Origin: Microcoleus sp. CAWBG506
GTDB lineage: Bacteria > Cyanobacteriota > Cyanobacteriia > Cyanobacteriales > Microcoleaceae
DNA: 64,000 nt
Direction: 5' to 3'
Assembly (NCBI GenBank): GCA_020883125.1
Contig: JAHREW010000009.1
Span: 1 to 64,000 of the forward strand
Part shown: piece after piece, positions 9,551-18,318 of the stretch
Layout: each line of letters opens with the position of its first letter
How positions within the stretch are numbered: the stretch's first letter is position 1
Translations under genes and position numbers: made by a program
Notes under the pieces: generated by a model
What the model was told of the DNA's origin: nothing
The model's input: only the letters and a program-made list of their open reading frames with translations
The model's database searches: none

Positions 9551-10201
9551 TCATTCGGAAGTTCTTTTTGATTTCATTTTATCGATCTTTTTACGAAGAT
9601 AATAAACAACCACCTGACAGAATGGATCGAGTTCTTCTCCATTATCGCCGTTCCACTTGCGTAGTTCTTTTCGTATATCTGCATCAGAGGGGTTTTTTTG
9701 AATCAATCCTTTGCGAAAGGCTTCTAATACTCCTTTACGATTACTAACCAACGCACCTTCATTCAAATTCAAGACTTCATTGATTTCTCGATCGAATTGG
9801 GTATCATTTGATTCAACTGTACCGTCTCCCAAGAAACGTATTTTACCTTCAACGTTATGAGATGGATTAGCAGGGTTAAAAGTTAGATAGAGATTTCCTT
9901 TTTTTGTGTCACAGTGCTGTTTATCTTTCTTTTGCCCTTCTCCTCCTCGACAAGCCCCAAGGAGATTATTGTATTCTAGCTGTCTCTGAGGGTATATATC
10001 TTGGCTTTGCCAGTGTTCGATTTTCATGTTTTCTGAGTTAGGACGAATCCGTTGCATACAGTAACAGCAAATTCCTCTTTGCTCGCTCACGAGACTTGCT
10101 CTCAGGTCATCTTTTTCGGCATAGTTATCATAGTTAGTATTTGTATTGCACCGATGCTGTGTCAATGACGTTGGTTCGGTCTTTTTCTGGATGTTTCTCA
10201 T
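9551..10201 (-). CDS. ptuB: PtuB-like HNH endonuclease (Septu-type defence, TIGR02646-like)
   Basis: Nuclease subunit of a two-gene anti-phage module, 216 aa. It shows the HNH fold with zinc-binding residues: CCYC (45-48), IEHW (Glu62-His63), YNNLLGAC (Asn78/79, Cys84) and HCDTKKG (His96-Cys97). These match the retron/Septu-associated TIGR02646 HNH family; PtuB of Septu belongs here. The start codon overlaps the end of the ATPase gene by 4 bp (ATGA), indicating translational coupling. By family knowledge the ATPase oligomer holds PtuB and its nuclease is unleashed during phage infection. Cleavage specificity cannot be read from sequence. The HNH residues appear intact, so the module is probably functional. 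Confidence 0.84.
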   Translation of the reverse strand: MRNIQKKTEPTSLTQHRCNTNTNYDNYAEKDDLRASLVSEQRGICCYCMQRIRPNSENMKIEHWQSQDIYPQRQLEYNNLLGACRGGEGQKKDKQHCDTKKGNLYLTFNPANPSHNVEGKIRFLGDGTVESNDTQFDREINEVLNLNEGALVSNRKGVLEAFRKGLIQKNPSDADIRKELRKWNGDNGEELDPFCQVVVYYLRKKIDKMKSKRTSE

Positions 10202-11526
10202 TCATTACCTTCTAAGAATTTAATCAGCGATCGAGCTTGAGTAATCTCAGGAGCTTGGTGTCCAATTTTTTCACCAAGGGGAATCATAGCTTGACGTGCG
10301 CCATCAAAATTTTCATCATCAATTAGTCGAAAAAGAGCGTGAAGCTTGTCTGCTACCTCTTTGTTACGTTCTGACGCTCCCATCTGCTCCTCTAGTATTC
10401 GGTTGGCATCAAGACCATAAGATGCTAATGGAATTGTAGAAATAACTTGGCCAGTTTCTCGATCGGGTTCTAGGACTCTAATACAGCTTGCTTCGACTTC
10501 ACCAATAACAAGTGGCGAATGGGAAGTGCAAACAAACTGGATTGAGGGGAATGTGTTGGTGAGGTCCTTCACCACTTGATGTTGCCATTTTGGATGGAGA
10601 TGTACATCTATTTCATCAATTAGGACTAGCCCTGATGTTTGTTGCAAAATCAGAGGCAATCTTTGATTATATCTATCTGATTCTTCTGTTAAGAAAGAGG
10701 CATTTTGAGTGACAATTTTGATGGCAATATCGGCGATTAGACCTACCATCATTTTTTGACCTGCACTAAGGTTACTAAAGGGTTGGGGGTTGCCTTGAAT
10801 AGAAACAACAATTTCCGATCGCTCTGGGTCAAACCATAGGTCATCGGCGTTGGGAATACAACGCAAAATAGCAAACTTTACAACCTTGTAACCAGGGCGC
10901 ATTTGTCCCTGTCGATTGACAGAAGCGATCGCTTCTTTCTGGAACCAAGTATGGAGATCGGCGATTCTAATCCGTTCTTCAAAGCAGTCATAGAAGGCAT
11001 CCCAACGGCGGGCGGGGCTGGTGTGGGTAGTTGCTTTGGGGTCGCGTTGGTTGGAGGGTAGCCAAGCTCTACCTGCTCCGTAGTAGGCGATGATGGGTAG
11101 CCAAATTTTTGCGCCTGCTTCAACCTGTTGAAATAAAGTGGAGATAATTTCTAGAGCTTGTTTGGCTTCTGTGTTGGAGGTTCTAGAGCCGTTAGTTTTG
11201 ATTTGTCTGAGCCATTGGACTGGCTGACTGTTAATCGTGCCGATCGCCCTAATCTGGACGGGTTTTCGTTCAATAAATTGGGTGATGGTGTCGGATTCGA
11301 TCGCTTCTAAGCGAATTTCTGAGGGCAGAATGTTACGGCGGCTATTGTTGAGGGTTGTGTCGGGGGAGTTGACCAGCCAAATTCCAGCCGCGATCGCCAA
11401 AGCATCGAGGATCGTCGTTTTACCTGTGCCATTGTCCCCAACGAGCAACGTAAATTGGGGATGCAAGTCAAGGGTATAGTCTGAAAATTTCTTGAAGTTT
11501 TTGATTTCTAGTCGGTCAATTCTCAT
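10198..11526 (-). CDS. ptuA: PtuA-like AAA/ABC-type ATPase (Septu-type defence)
   Basis: SMC/ABC-like ATPase of 442 aa. Walker A is GDNGTGKT (30-37), the signature is NLSAGQKMMV (about 250), Walker B with the following D-loop is LVLIDEIDVHLHP (about 299) and the H-switch is CTSHSPLVIGEVE. This is the arrangement of PtuA, RloC-like and retron Ec78 ATPases, distinct from OLD-family proteins because no TOPRIM follows. It precedes and overlaps ptuB by 4 bp, so the pair forms an operon. Transcription probably starts in 11527-11698. PtuA is known to bind and restrain PtuB and to sense infection through nucleotide level or DNA state; its exact trigger in this organism is unknown. Confidence 0.85.
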   Translation of the reverse strand: MRIDRLEIKNFKKFSDYTLDLHPQFTLLVGDNGTGKTTILDALAIAAGIWLVNSPDTTLNNSRRNILPSEIRLEAIESDTITQFIERKPVQIRAIGTINSQPVQWLRQIKTNGSRTSNTEAKQALEIISTLFQQVEAGAKIWLPIIAYYGAGRAWLPSNQRDPKATTHTSPARRWDAFYDCFEERIRIADLHTWFQKEAIASVNRQGQMRPGYKVVKFAILRCIPNADDLWFDPERSEIVVSIQGNPQPFSNLSAGQKMMVGLIADIAIKIVTQNASFLTEESDRYNQRLPLILQQTSGLVLIDEIDVHLHPKWQHQVVKDLTNTFPSIQFVCTSHSPLVIGEVEASCIRVLEPDRETGQVISTIPLASYGLDANRILEEQMGASERNKEVADKLHALFRLIDDENFDGARQAMIPLGEKIGHQAPEITQARSLIKFLEGNE

Positions 11527-11698
11527 GGTAATGTGCTACTGTCGATCGGTATTCAGCTTGTAATTTGTAGCAGAGAAATCATCGTAGTACGACACCAACG
11601 ACTTTAATTATAGGATATCTATATGTCTCGCAAAAAAGAACGATCGGACTAGAAACTAAAAGAGCGATCGTATTGAATTGAATGGCGATCGCGAGTCG

Positions 11699-12601
11699 CT
11701 AAGATGACTGACGACAGATTACCTCAGCATCACAACGCACTCTCTCCCGTCCCTCAGAGAGTGCGTTGTGAGGTTGCTGCTGAGTAGATGACTTTTTGAG
11801 TCCCTGCAAGCTATCACGATTTTGGACTAATACAAATGTGGCAACTACTAGCAGGAAGTAACCGAAACTTTTTTGCAGTTGTGGCGCTGAAATAAACTGT
11901 GCAAGATAAGCTCCAATCACTGTCCCACATCCAGCTAAAAAGGTGAATGAAACCGTGAGATTCCAGTCTAGGGAAATATGCCCTAAATAACCTAACAGCC
12001 CTGCGACAGAATTACACGCAATAATTAGGAGAGAAGTTCCGATCGCCTGTCGCATCGGTATGTTTCCCAACAACACCAAAGCTGGGACGATCGCAAACCC
12101 ACCCCCCACACCAACCAATCCTGTCAAAACACCTACTGCAATCCCTTCAGTCATCAGCCATAGCCAGCAGTATTTACAAACGGGCTTGACATACTCAACA
12201 GCATCTACTTCATCCTGACTAGATACAGGCTTTGACTTGCTGGTGCGATAAATCATCAATCCGGCGGCAATCAACATCGACAGTCCAAATAGAGTCATCT
12301 GGAATGCGCTGGTAATCAAGGGTAGCGTCGCAATCCGTGCACCGAGGTAAGCCCCCAACATGGTCGCAGTTCCAAAAATAACTGCGGTTTTGAAATTAAG
12401 ATTGCCACGTCGCGCATGGGGAATGCTGCCCAATAAGCTAACAGTCCCCACAATAATCAAAGTCATGGCGATCGCAGGTTTTGGCGCAACACCCATAACA
12501 TAAACCAGCACAGGCAGTGCTAACACAGAACCACCACCGCCTAATAAGCCTAAACTCACACCAATACCAACTGCCAGGAAATGTCCCAATATCCAGATCA
12601 T
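11699..12601 (-). CDS. TauE/SafE-family sulfite/sulfur-compound exporter
   Basis: Membrane permease of 300 aa with about eight hydrophobic helices in two repeats. The hallmark glycine-rich elements are LLGGGGSVLALPVLVYVMG in the first half and LVGVGGGFAIVPALVLLG in the second, diagnostic of the TauE/SafE (UPF0721) family. The family exports sulfite, thiosulfate or other small sulfur compounds. Its start codon overlaps the stop of the rhodanese gene by 4 bp (ATGA), and the persulfide dioxygenase lies just upstream. The product is therefore probably an exporter of sulfite formed by persulfide oxidation. The C-terminus after SLQGL is a hydrophilic tail with a short inverted repeat in its codons (GAGAGTGCG/CGCACTCTC). 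Confidence 0.88.
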   Translation of the reverse strand: MIWILGHFLAVGIGVSLGLLGGGGSVLALPVLVYVMGVAPKPAIAMTLIIVGTVSLLGSIPHARRGNLNFKTAVIFGTATMLGAYLGARIATLPLITSAFQMTLFGLSMLIAAGLMIYRTSKSKPVSSQDEVDAVEYVKPVCKYCWLWLMTEGIAVGVLTGLVGVGGGFAIVPALVLLGNIPMRQAIGTSLLIIACNSVAGLLGYLGHISLDWNLTVSFTFLAGCGTVIGAYLAQFISAPQLQKSFGYFLLVVATFVLVQNRDSLQGLKKSSTQQQPHNALSEGRERVRCDAEVICRQSS

Positions 12602-13149
12602 GGTTTATTTCCTGCTTGTTGGTTGTAAGGTAACTTGGCCAATAGCATTCCCATCGCACAGGTGTTAGTGACTCCAGCAAACACTAACCCAGCACCCACG
12701 AATCCACTCAAAAGTAAAAACTTAGGCGAGACAAACACTCCTAAAACTGTTCCCAGCACAACCAATGAGCCTGCAACAATTTGCACCTGTCGAAATAGGC
12801 TAATCGGCGCATTTTGACTTTTTTCAATCGGATAGCCTGCATTTTTCCAAGTAGGAATTCCGCCACGCAGATGAATCACAGAATTGAATCCTGCGTCTAA
12901 ACATTGTCTGGCGGCTTTGGCAGAGCGATTTCCAGATTGACAATAAAGAACGAGTTTTTTTCCTTCAGACTGTCGTACTCGATCGGGATTGAATTGTGAA
13001 ACTGGATGCAATTTTGCGCCGGGAATTCGTTCAGTTGCATATTCAGCAATTTCTCGAACATCTATTAAATTTACGGCGTTTTCGTCAAGCCATTGTTTCA
13101 ATGTTTGAGCATCAATTTCTTGAAGTTGAGCATCGTTAGTCATTGTCAT
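12598..13149 (-). CDS. Rhodanese-DUF2892 membrane protein (YgaP-like)
   Basis: Sulfurtransferase of 183 aa. The N-terminal rhodanese domain (about 10-110) carries LIDVREIAEYATERIPGA and the active-site loop CQSGNRS with catalytic Cys70, followed by LRGGIPTWKNAGYP. The C-terminal part (about 118-172) has two hydrophobic helices typical of DUF2892, as in E. coli YgaP, so the rhodanese domain is anchored to the inner membrane on the cytoplasmic side. The likely role is to carry persulfide sulfur between the dioxygenase and thiosulfate or sulfite. It overlaps the exporter gene by 4 bp and follows the dioxygenase gene by 31 bp, so all three are one operon. Confidence 0.9.
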   Translation of the reverse strand: MTMTNDAQLQEIDAQTLKQWLDENAVNLIDVREIAEYATERIPGAKLHPVSQFNPDRVRQSEGKKLVLYCQSGNRSAKAARQCLDAGFNSVIHLRGGIPTWKNAGYPIEKSQNAPISLFRQVQIVAGSLVVLGTVLGVFVSPKFLLLSGFVGAGLVFAGVTNTCAMGMLLAKLPYNQQAGNKP

Positions 13150-13180
13150 TGTGTTACTCCAAATAAAATAGATCTAAGGT

Positions 13181-13882
13181 TTAAGCTAAAATTGAAGTTA
13201 GGTTGCCACACCGTTGATTAGCTGGCACAGCTTCCATCATTTTTTGAGGATTGGGCAGATTTAGTGCATTCATAAATTGAATAAACTCATCCCGGCTGCG
13301 CCCCACAAACCGAGGGTTCCAGCGTTTTTCTTCCTCAATGGAAGAAACAGTTTGCCCGCGATAGTCGTGTCCTGGATAGATCGAGGTAGAATCAGGCAAG
13401 GTAAATAATCTTTGGGTGACTGAATCAAACAAGGTTCCGGCGTCCCCGCTTTGAAAATCTGTGCGTCCACAGCCACGGATAAATAACGCATCCCCGCTCA
13501 GCAAGTGAGTTCCATTGACGATGTATGCCATGTGGCTATCGGTGTGTCCTGGCGTGGCGATCGCCTGCACTGCAACCAATCCAACCTGTAGCGTTTCGCC
13601 CTGGTGGATAAAACGGTCTGCACAGTTAACCTGTGCTTGGGCTGGAACCACACTCACACAGCCTGTTGCTTGCCGCAGTTGAGATGCACTGGTAATGTGA
13701 TCGGCATGAACATGAGTTTCCAAGCAATAACGCAACGTCAAACCCAGTTCTTTGACCAACTTGAGGTCTCGCTCAACCTGTTCCAAGACTGGATCGACCA
13801 AGAGGGCTTCTGCGGAACCGCGATCGGCTATCAGATAAGTATAGGTGCTACTTTCCCGGTCAAAAAGTTGACGAAACAGCAT
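13181..13882 (-). CDS. Persulfide dioxygenase-like metallo-beta-lactamase-fold hydrolase (ETHE1/Blh-like)
   Basis: MBL-fold protein of 233 aa. The metal motif THVHADH contains His57, His59, Asp61 and His62; further ligands appear in TPGHTDSHMAY, LSGDALFIRGCGRTDFQ and YPGHDYRG. The sequence RGCGRTDFQ followed by late YPGHDY is typical of ETHE1-type persulfide dioxygenases, which oxidise glutathione persulfide to sulfite with one non-haem iron, rather than glyoxalase II. The gene is first in the operon with the rhodanese and TauE/SafE genes, divergent from an ArsR/BigR-like repressor. This gene set is the same as the bigR operons of plant-associated bacteria, which detoxify hydrogen sulfide. 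Confidence 0.89.
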   Translation of the reverse strand: MLFRQLFDRESSTYTYLIADRGSAEALLVDPVLEQVERDLKLVKELGLTLRYCLETHVHADHITSASQLRQATGCVSVVPAQAQVNCADRFIHQGETLQVGLVAVQAIATPGHTDSHMAYIVNGTHLLSGDALFIRGCGRTDFQSGDAGTLFDSVTQRLFTLPDSTSIYPGHDYRGQTVSSIEEEKRWNPRFVGRSRDEFIQFMNALNLPNPQKMMEAVPANQRCGNLTSILA

Positions 13883-13907
13883 AGCTATGGTTCTCTATCT
13901 ATGGATA

Positions 13908-13927
13908 ATATTACGATATAGTAATAT
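13908..13927. promoter_or_regulatory. 20-bp palindromic operator candidate between pdo-like gene and arsR-like gene
   Basis: ATATTAC-GATATA-GTAATAT: perfect 7-bp arms around a 6-bp centre, located 25 bp from the dioxygenase start and 44 bp from the repressor start. AT-rich dyads of this size are typical of ArsR/BigR/SqrR operators, and its position would let one repressor dimer control both promoters. Binding itself is inference. Confidence 0.65.
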
Positions 13928-13971
13928 AATAAATAAGTCAAGTCAAAACTCTAGTCAACAAACTCCTGCTT

Positions 13972-14316
13972 ATGTCTCAAATCCCAGTTTCGGCTCTGGC
14001 TCAGCTTGCCGATTACTTCAAAGTTCTATCAGAGCTGAGTCGGCTGCAAGTGCTGTGTGCGCTCAAGAGTGGTGCTAAAAATGTGACTGAAATCATTGAG
14101 GAAACAGGGCTGGGGCAAGCCAATGTTTCCAAGCACCTCAAGATTTTGACCCAGGCAGGCATCGTTCAACGGCAGCCACAGGGAGTCAGCGTTTACTATC
14201 AAATCACCGATCCGATGATTTTTGATTTATGCGAACTTGTGTGTCAGAAGCTCGAAACTCGATTGCAAGAACAGTCACAAGAGTTAAAAAAGCTCGACAG
14301 ATTGCGTCAACTCTAA
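13972..14316 (+). CDS. ArsR/SmtB-family repressor, BigR/SqrR-like persulfide sensor candidate
   Basis: Winged-helix repressor of 114 aa. The HTH part reads LSRLQVLCALKSG, VTEIIEETGLGQANVSKHLKIL and the wing is GIVQRQPQGVSVYYQI. Cysteines are Cys29 (second helix), Cys87 and Cys91 (last long helix). BigR and SqrR sense persulfide through one Cys in the second helix and one in the fifth, and these positions fit that pattern; none of the usual metal-binding motifs of ArsR (ELCVCD) is present. It is divergent from a persulfide dioxygenase, rhodanese and exporter operon, which supports sulfide-responsive control. The start follows the AT-rich intergenic region with the palindrome. Confidence 0.86.
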   Translation: MSQIPVSALAQLADYFKVLSELSRLQVLCALKSGAKNVTEIIEETGLGQANVSKHLKILTQAGIVQRQPQGVSVYYQITDPMIFDLCELVCQKLETRLQEQSQELKKLDRLRQL

Positions 14317-14393
14317 CCGCCCCTGATTGCAGCGTCTAGACACGCTTAATTGTTTCTATCCCAGGAGCGATCGCTCTACTGGTAATAGCGTAC

Positions 14394-14822
14394 CTACGTG
14401 CCAAAGTGGATCAGGGCTGCGCGGATCGCGATGAACCACACCGCGAGCGTGGAAAATAGGTAGAGGTAGAACCGCAGGATGATGAGATTGAAGGTGCAAT
14501 GGACAGCACTATGCAAGGCGCGAAATACAACGAATATCCACGCGGCATTTACATAGACTGCATCCACCTGATTTGTGATGAATAGATATAGGACAAGCGC
14601 ATAGAAAATTATCGGAATCTCGAATAAGTTCTTGAGATTGTCCGATGGATTAGATACGTTTGGTGGCGATATCTGCGCCAGCGTACCCGGTACAGAAAGC
14701 TCCTTTTGGCTGAGCTTTGTACTGGTGATAAAACTGATACGGCGGATGTACATATACACCCAGACTATGAGTGTGAGAAACACTGTTGCAAAGAAGGGAC
14801 TGAAGATTGCATCTTGGGTCAT
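14394..14822 (-). CDS. MAPEG-family membrane protein
   Basis: Integral membrane protein of 142 aa with four hydrophobic helices. The motif NPSDNLKNLFEIPIIFYAL followed by FVVFRALHSAVHCTFN and RFYLY is characteristic of the MAPEG superfamily (membrane-associated eicosanoid and glutathione metabolism proteins). Bacterial members may act as glutathione transferases or peroxidases, but many remain untested. It is convergent with the ArsR-like gene (77-bp gap), so it is not part of the sulfide operon although the link to thiol chemistry is suggestive. A GTG/ATG choice is not needed: the ATG precedes TQDAIFSPFF directly. Confidence 0.84.
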   Translation of the reverse strand: MTQDAIFSPFFATVFLTLIVWVYMYIRRISFITSTKLSQKELSVPGTLAQISPPNVSNPSDNLKNLFEIPIIFYALVLYLFITNQVDAVYVNAAWIFVVFRALHSAVHCTFNLIILRFYLYLFSTLAVWFIAIRAALIHFGT

Positions 14823-14885
14823 TTCTACTTCTCAAATTAGATTATTTTGATTGTTGCTGGACGATAAAGTGTGCGCTCTGCGATG

Positions 14886-15013
14886 TATAGCAACTGCCAA
14901 GGCGATTAGGGCAGATTTTGTAGGGGCGGGTTCACCGATATCTTTCATCAGTATAGACAAATTCTATAAACCCGCCCCCACCCCACGACTTAACCACCCT
15001 GGCGGTTGCTATA
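14886..15013. repeat. MITE-like element with TATAGCAAC inverted ends
   Basis: The ends TATAGCAACTGCCA (14886-14899) and TGGCGGTTGCTATA (15000-15013) are inverted repeats with one mismatch. Inside are the inverted words TAGGGGCGGGTT and AAACCCGCCCC. Parts of the same element recur near 27150-27435 (ending GGCGGTTGCTATACAA) and near 48268-48328. The rest of 14823-15253 contains no gene that I can support. Confidence 0.7.
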
Positions 15014-15253
15014 CAAGGCTTGAAGAAACATAGAGCAACGTAAATCCAATCAGTTGCTTTTGAGATTACAAGGGTAATATAATTGGAGTATTGCAATGTT
15101 GCTAGTCCTCGTTGGCGTAGCCCCCGTAGGGGCGGGCTTCGCTAACGCCCGATCGAGTAAATCAGTCATGGCTACCACACTCTTAGAATTAAAATGGCAT
15201 CTTATCTATTATCGCTTCTTCCTGGCAAATCGATATCTAGAAAGCGGAGCTAT

Positions 15254-15850
15254 CTACGCCATAAATTCGGGAAAATACTGGTCTACAAAGTCCATCACCT
15301 TTTGAAAGTGGAGAATTCCTTCCTCTGGCCTTAGTACCCCATATTTTTCGTCTCCCCAAGATTTAAAAGATCTAATTTTCCAATTATCGGGGTTTTTTAG
15401 ATAAACTTCTGCATAATCAGTTCCATGTCTACGATCTAACCACCGTAATGCTCCAATAGCCCATTCTTGGTCGTACTGTCGATCGCCAACGGGTAAGTAG
15501 GTGTCGAGATAAGATCGCAAAACTCTTACCGATTCAGCACCGTCAAAACGAGCTAATGCAAAACAATGAAATTGTCCTGCATAACAAGTTTGACTTGGAA
15601 TCAGTAAAGTTTCAATTTTATTGAGATGGTGAGAAAGCCGACCAATTCCACAAAGCCAACTTGCTGTAATTGTATCCCTCCAATTACCGTTATACATCTT
15701 GATCGTTTCTTCCTCAGTTACTTCATATAGAGCAACTGTCGTCGAGTCCACAAAGGCATCTAAATCTTCTTTGCCAAGCCATAAAAAGTTCCCGTGTAAA
15801 ACCTTGAGATAAAGTGGCTTAACATAACGTTCTCGAATATAGTCAGTCAT
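15254..15850 (-). CDS. DUF6000-like hypothetical protein
   Basis: Soluble protein of 198 aa. The segment GNWRDTITASWLCGIGRLSHH, the region GQFHCFALARFDGAESVRVL and the motif QEWAIGALRWLDRRHGTDYAEVY match what I recall of the DUF6000 family; the DUF number is from memory and uncertain. The HEAT-like helix pairs (FALARFDGAESVRVLRSYLD) suggest a scaffold rather than an enzyme. It ends with ILHFQKVMDFVDQYFPEFM. The next gene on the same strand, 28 bp upstream, encodes a DUF2314-ankyrin protein, so the two may be expressed together. Such proteins often sit near polymorphic-toxin immunity genes, but no toxin is visible here. Confidence 0.66.
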   Translation of the reverse strand: MTDYIRERYVKPLYLKVLHGNFLWLGKEDLDAFVDSTTVALYEVTEEETIKMYNGNWRDTITASWLCGIGRLSHHLNKIETLLIPSQTCYAGQFHCFALARFDGAESVRVLRSYLDTYLPVGDRQYDQEWAIGALRWLDRRHGTDYAEVYLKNPDNWKIRSFKSWGDEKYGVLRPEEGILHFQKVMDFVDQYFPEFMA

Positions 15851-15878
15851 GCTGTATTATTATTTTCCAACCGGGTTG

Positions 15879-16616
15879 TTATGCCACAGGTTGCAACTCC
15901 GATATTACGTCGTTCCATCCAAGGGAGCTTGCGTAATCCAACGGAGTCCATCCGCGATCGCACGTTGCAGTGGGTAATGCACCCGCGTTCAGCAGAACGC
16001 GAACAGATGAAGCACGCCCGTAAAGCGACATTAGATGCAATAATGTCCGCCCAGCTTCATAAGTCTGAGTAATAGTCGCTGAGTCTTTAGCAATTTGCTC
16101 AACAAGAAGGTTCTGGCACACCTGCTCAAACTTTATACTGCGTTCTGGTAACAATACCGAATCAGGAGGCGGGAAATTAAACCCCCATGCCGCGTCATGG
16201 CGTTGCCTTTCTTGAGCGTTCATGCGCGATCTCAGAACTTGGACAGAGTAACCACCGTAGGCTTGATTGTCCAGCACGCACAGCCAATCACTAAGTTGAA
16301 GCAATGGCAATCTGATGGTGTCGCCTTCTTGTACATAAGCGAGTTGATTTGGGATGTTTAGAAGCGTTCCATGTATCTGAACACCGTCGAAATTGATTTC
16401 GCCGATCCACATATGCTCAACCGGAGAATCTGAGTCGGAAAAGTCATCCGAAAACGGTGCTTTGACACACGCAACTTCCAGCGCAGGAATAATGCGATTG
16501 AAGTCGGTAGCAACTTGATACCAGAAATGCTTGAATGTATTTTGCGCCTGCGTTGCCGCTTTCGGCAGTGCAGGATCATCGCCCTTATGGTACACAACAA
16601 AATCGTGTTCGTCCAT
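15879..16616 (-). CDS. DUF2314 protein with C-terminal ankyrin repeats
   Basis: Protein of 245 aa. The first 110 residues (AQNTFKHFWYQVATDFNRI, VKAPFSD, EHMWIGEINFDGVQIHGTL, VQEGDTIRLPLLQLSDWLCV) fit the DUF2314 fold, which binds water-exposed ligands of unknown kind. The last 50 residues form about two ankyrin repeats: GRTLLHLMSLYGRASSVRVLL and GWTPLDYASSLGWNDVISEL. The middle helix contains NAQERQRHDAAWGFNFPPPDS. The reaction or partner is unknown; ankyrin repeats indicate protein binding. It sits upstream of the DUF6000-like gene on the same strand and downstream of the ndhD terminator, so it has its own promoter, or none is visible. Confidence 0.78.
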   Translation of the reverse strand: MDEHDFVVYHKGDDPALPKAATQAQNTFKHFWYQVATDFNRIIPALEVACVKAPFSDDFSDSDSPVEHMWIGEINFDGVQIHGTLLNIPNQLAYVQEGDTIRLPLLQLSDWLCVLDNQAYGGYSVQVLRSRMNAQERQRHDAAWGFNFPPPDSVLLPERSIKFEQVCQNLLVEQIAKDSATITQTYEAGRTLLHLMSLYGRASSVRVLLNAGALPTATCDRGWTPLDYASSLGWNDVISELQPVA

Positions 16617-16670
16617 ACTTTTGCTCGCTGGGATTGTGTAAAAGACTTAGATTACTATAGCAAAAAATAG

Positions 16671-16711
16671 AAAACCCCCAAACCATTTTACAAATAAAGT
16701 TTGGGGGTTTT
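16671..16711 (-). terminator. Rho-independent terminator of ndhD
   Basis: A 13-bp perfect stem, AAAACCCCCAAAC at 16671-16683 and GTTTGGGGGTTTT at 16699-16711, with a 15-base loop. Read on the minus strand it lies 20 bp after the ndhD stop and is followed by a T-rich tail (CTATTTTTTG). It also ends in T-rich sequence on the plus strand, so it may act both ways. Confidence 0.88.
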
Positions 16712-16731
16712 ATTCCTAAGTCAAGTTTAAA

Positions 16732-18318
16732 TTACAACTTGCTAAGTTCGATCGCCGGTGCACGCAAAGACACCGTTTTATCAGCAGCAGCCTTAGCCAC
16801 CAACGAAGGCACAGAATTTCGCAATCTTGCCGTCAACTGAACAGTCGTCGCATCGTAAACCTGAGTCAACATCTTCGGATACAAACCAATGCCAATAATC
16901 GGCACTAACAGCGCAGCAATGATAAACACTTCTCGCGGTTCCGCATCCACCAATTCTTCGTGTTCCGACAACTCCTTGTTTTCAGGCCCGTAGAAGATTT
17001 CTCGCAGCATCGAAAGTAGATAAATCGGAGTCAAAATCACCCCGACAGCAGCGAGACATACCACACAAACCTTAAATACTGGATTGTAAGCATCGCTGGT
17101 GGCAAAACCTACAAACACCATCAATTCTGCTACAAAACCGCTCATTCCCGGCAATGCCAAAGAAGCCATAGAACAAGCAGTCCACATGGCGAAAACCTTA
17201 CGCATTTTCTGCCCAACACCGCCCATTTCGTCGAGCATGAGGGTGTGAGTGCGATCGTAAGTGCAACCCACCATAAAGAACAAACTCGCCCCAATTAAAC
17301 CGTGAGAAACCATTTGCAGCATTGCACCGCTAATTCCCAAATCGGTAAACGAAGCTATCCCGATTAACACAAAGCCCATGTGGGAAATCGAAGAATAAGC
17401 AATTTTCCGCTTCAAATTGCGCTGAGCAAAAGAAGTTAAGGCGGCGTAAACAATGTTTACCACACCCAAAATTACTAAAATCGGTGCGAAGGTAGCATGA
17501 GCATCTGGGAGCATTCCCGCATTCATTCTGAGCAAAGCATAACCGCCCATTTTTAGCAGAATTCCTGCTAGCAACATATGGGCTGGTGCGGTGGCTTCGC
17601 CGTGAGCGTCGGGGAGCCAAGTGTGTAGGGGGAAAATCGGCAGTTTGACACCGTAAGCTATTAGGAAACCTGCGTATAGTAGCAATTCGATATTGGGGGC
17701 GAAGTCTTTAAGTGCGATCGCCCGCATATCAAAAGTCACCGTATCGCCATAAAACGCCATCGTCAGCGCACCAACCAAAATAAACAGCGAACCGCCCGCC
17801 GTGTACAGAATAAACTTAGTTGCTGCATAGAGCCGTTTTTTACCACCCCAGATGGACAAAATCAGGTAAATGGGCACTAATTCCAATTCCCAAACCAGGA
17901 AAAACAGCAACATATCCTGCACGGCAAAAACTGCGATTTGGCCGCCGTACATGATCAGCATCAAAAAGTAAAATAGCTTCGGTTTAAACGTAACTGGCCA
18001 AGCAGCTAAAGTCGCTAGGGTAGTAATAAAACCCGTCAGCAAAATCAGCGGCATCGACAAACCATCAGCACCGACGGACCAATTCAAATCCAGTTGCTGT
18101 ACCCAAGTATAACTTTCTACCAGTTGCAGTCCCGGATTGCTGAAGTCGTACTGAGTGTAAAAAGCGTCAACAAGCAGGGCAAAATCAATCAAACCGACAA
18201 TCAGAGCATACCACCGCACCGTCTTGCCATCCTTATCGGGAATTAAAGGAATCAGCAAAGCCGCAGCAATAGGAAACAGGATTGTTGTTGTTAACCAGGG
18301 AAAGTTAGCTGTATCCAT
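16732..18318 (-). CDS. ndhD1: NDH-1 subunit NdhD (proton-pumping, D1 type)
   Basis: Membrane subunit of 528 aa of the photosynthetic NDH-1 complex, homologous to the antiporter-like subunit NuoM. Motifs: [19 protein letters not shown] with the key Glu, [27 protein letters not shown]-like region (here [18 protein letters not shown] followed by GEAT), and [21 protein letters not shown]. It pumps protons while electrons pass from ferredoxin to plastoquinone in respiration and cyclic electron flow. The D1 assignment follows from the length and from pairing with an ndhF1-like gene on the same strand; D2 is possible. In many cyanobacteria ndhF1 and ndhD1 are adjacent; here 18.5 kb of accessory DNA separates them. 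A strong terminator follows. Confidence 0.92.
   Translation of the reverse strand: MDTANFPWLTTTILFPIAAALLIPLIPDKDGKTVRWYALIVGLIDFALLVDAFYTQYDFSNPGLQLVESYTWVQQLDLNWSVGADGLSMPLILLTGFITTLATLAAWPVTFKPKLFYFLMLIMYGGQIAVFAVQDMLLFFLVWELELVPIYLILSIWGGKKRLYAATKFILYTAGGSLFILVGALTMAFYGDTVTFDMRAIALKDFAPNIELLLYAGFLIAYGVKLPIFPLHTWLPDAHGEATAPAHMLLAGILLKMGGYALLRMNAGMLPDAHATFAPILVILGVVNIVYAALTSFAQRNLKRKIAYSSISHMGFVLIGIASFTDLGISGAMLQMVSHGLIGASLFFMVGCTYDRTHTLMLDEMGGVGQKMRKVFAMWTACSMASLALPGMSGFVAELMVFVGFATSDAYNPVFKVCVVCLAAVGVILTPIYLLSMLREIFYGPENKELSEHEELVDAEPREVFIIAALLVPIIGIGLYPKMLTQVYDATTVQLTARLRNSVPSLVAKAAADKTVSLRAPAIELSKL

Noticed and set aside
15096-15305. Open frame of 69 aa
   Set aside because: Overlaps the end of the DUF6000-like gene and begins in repeat-like DNA.
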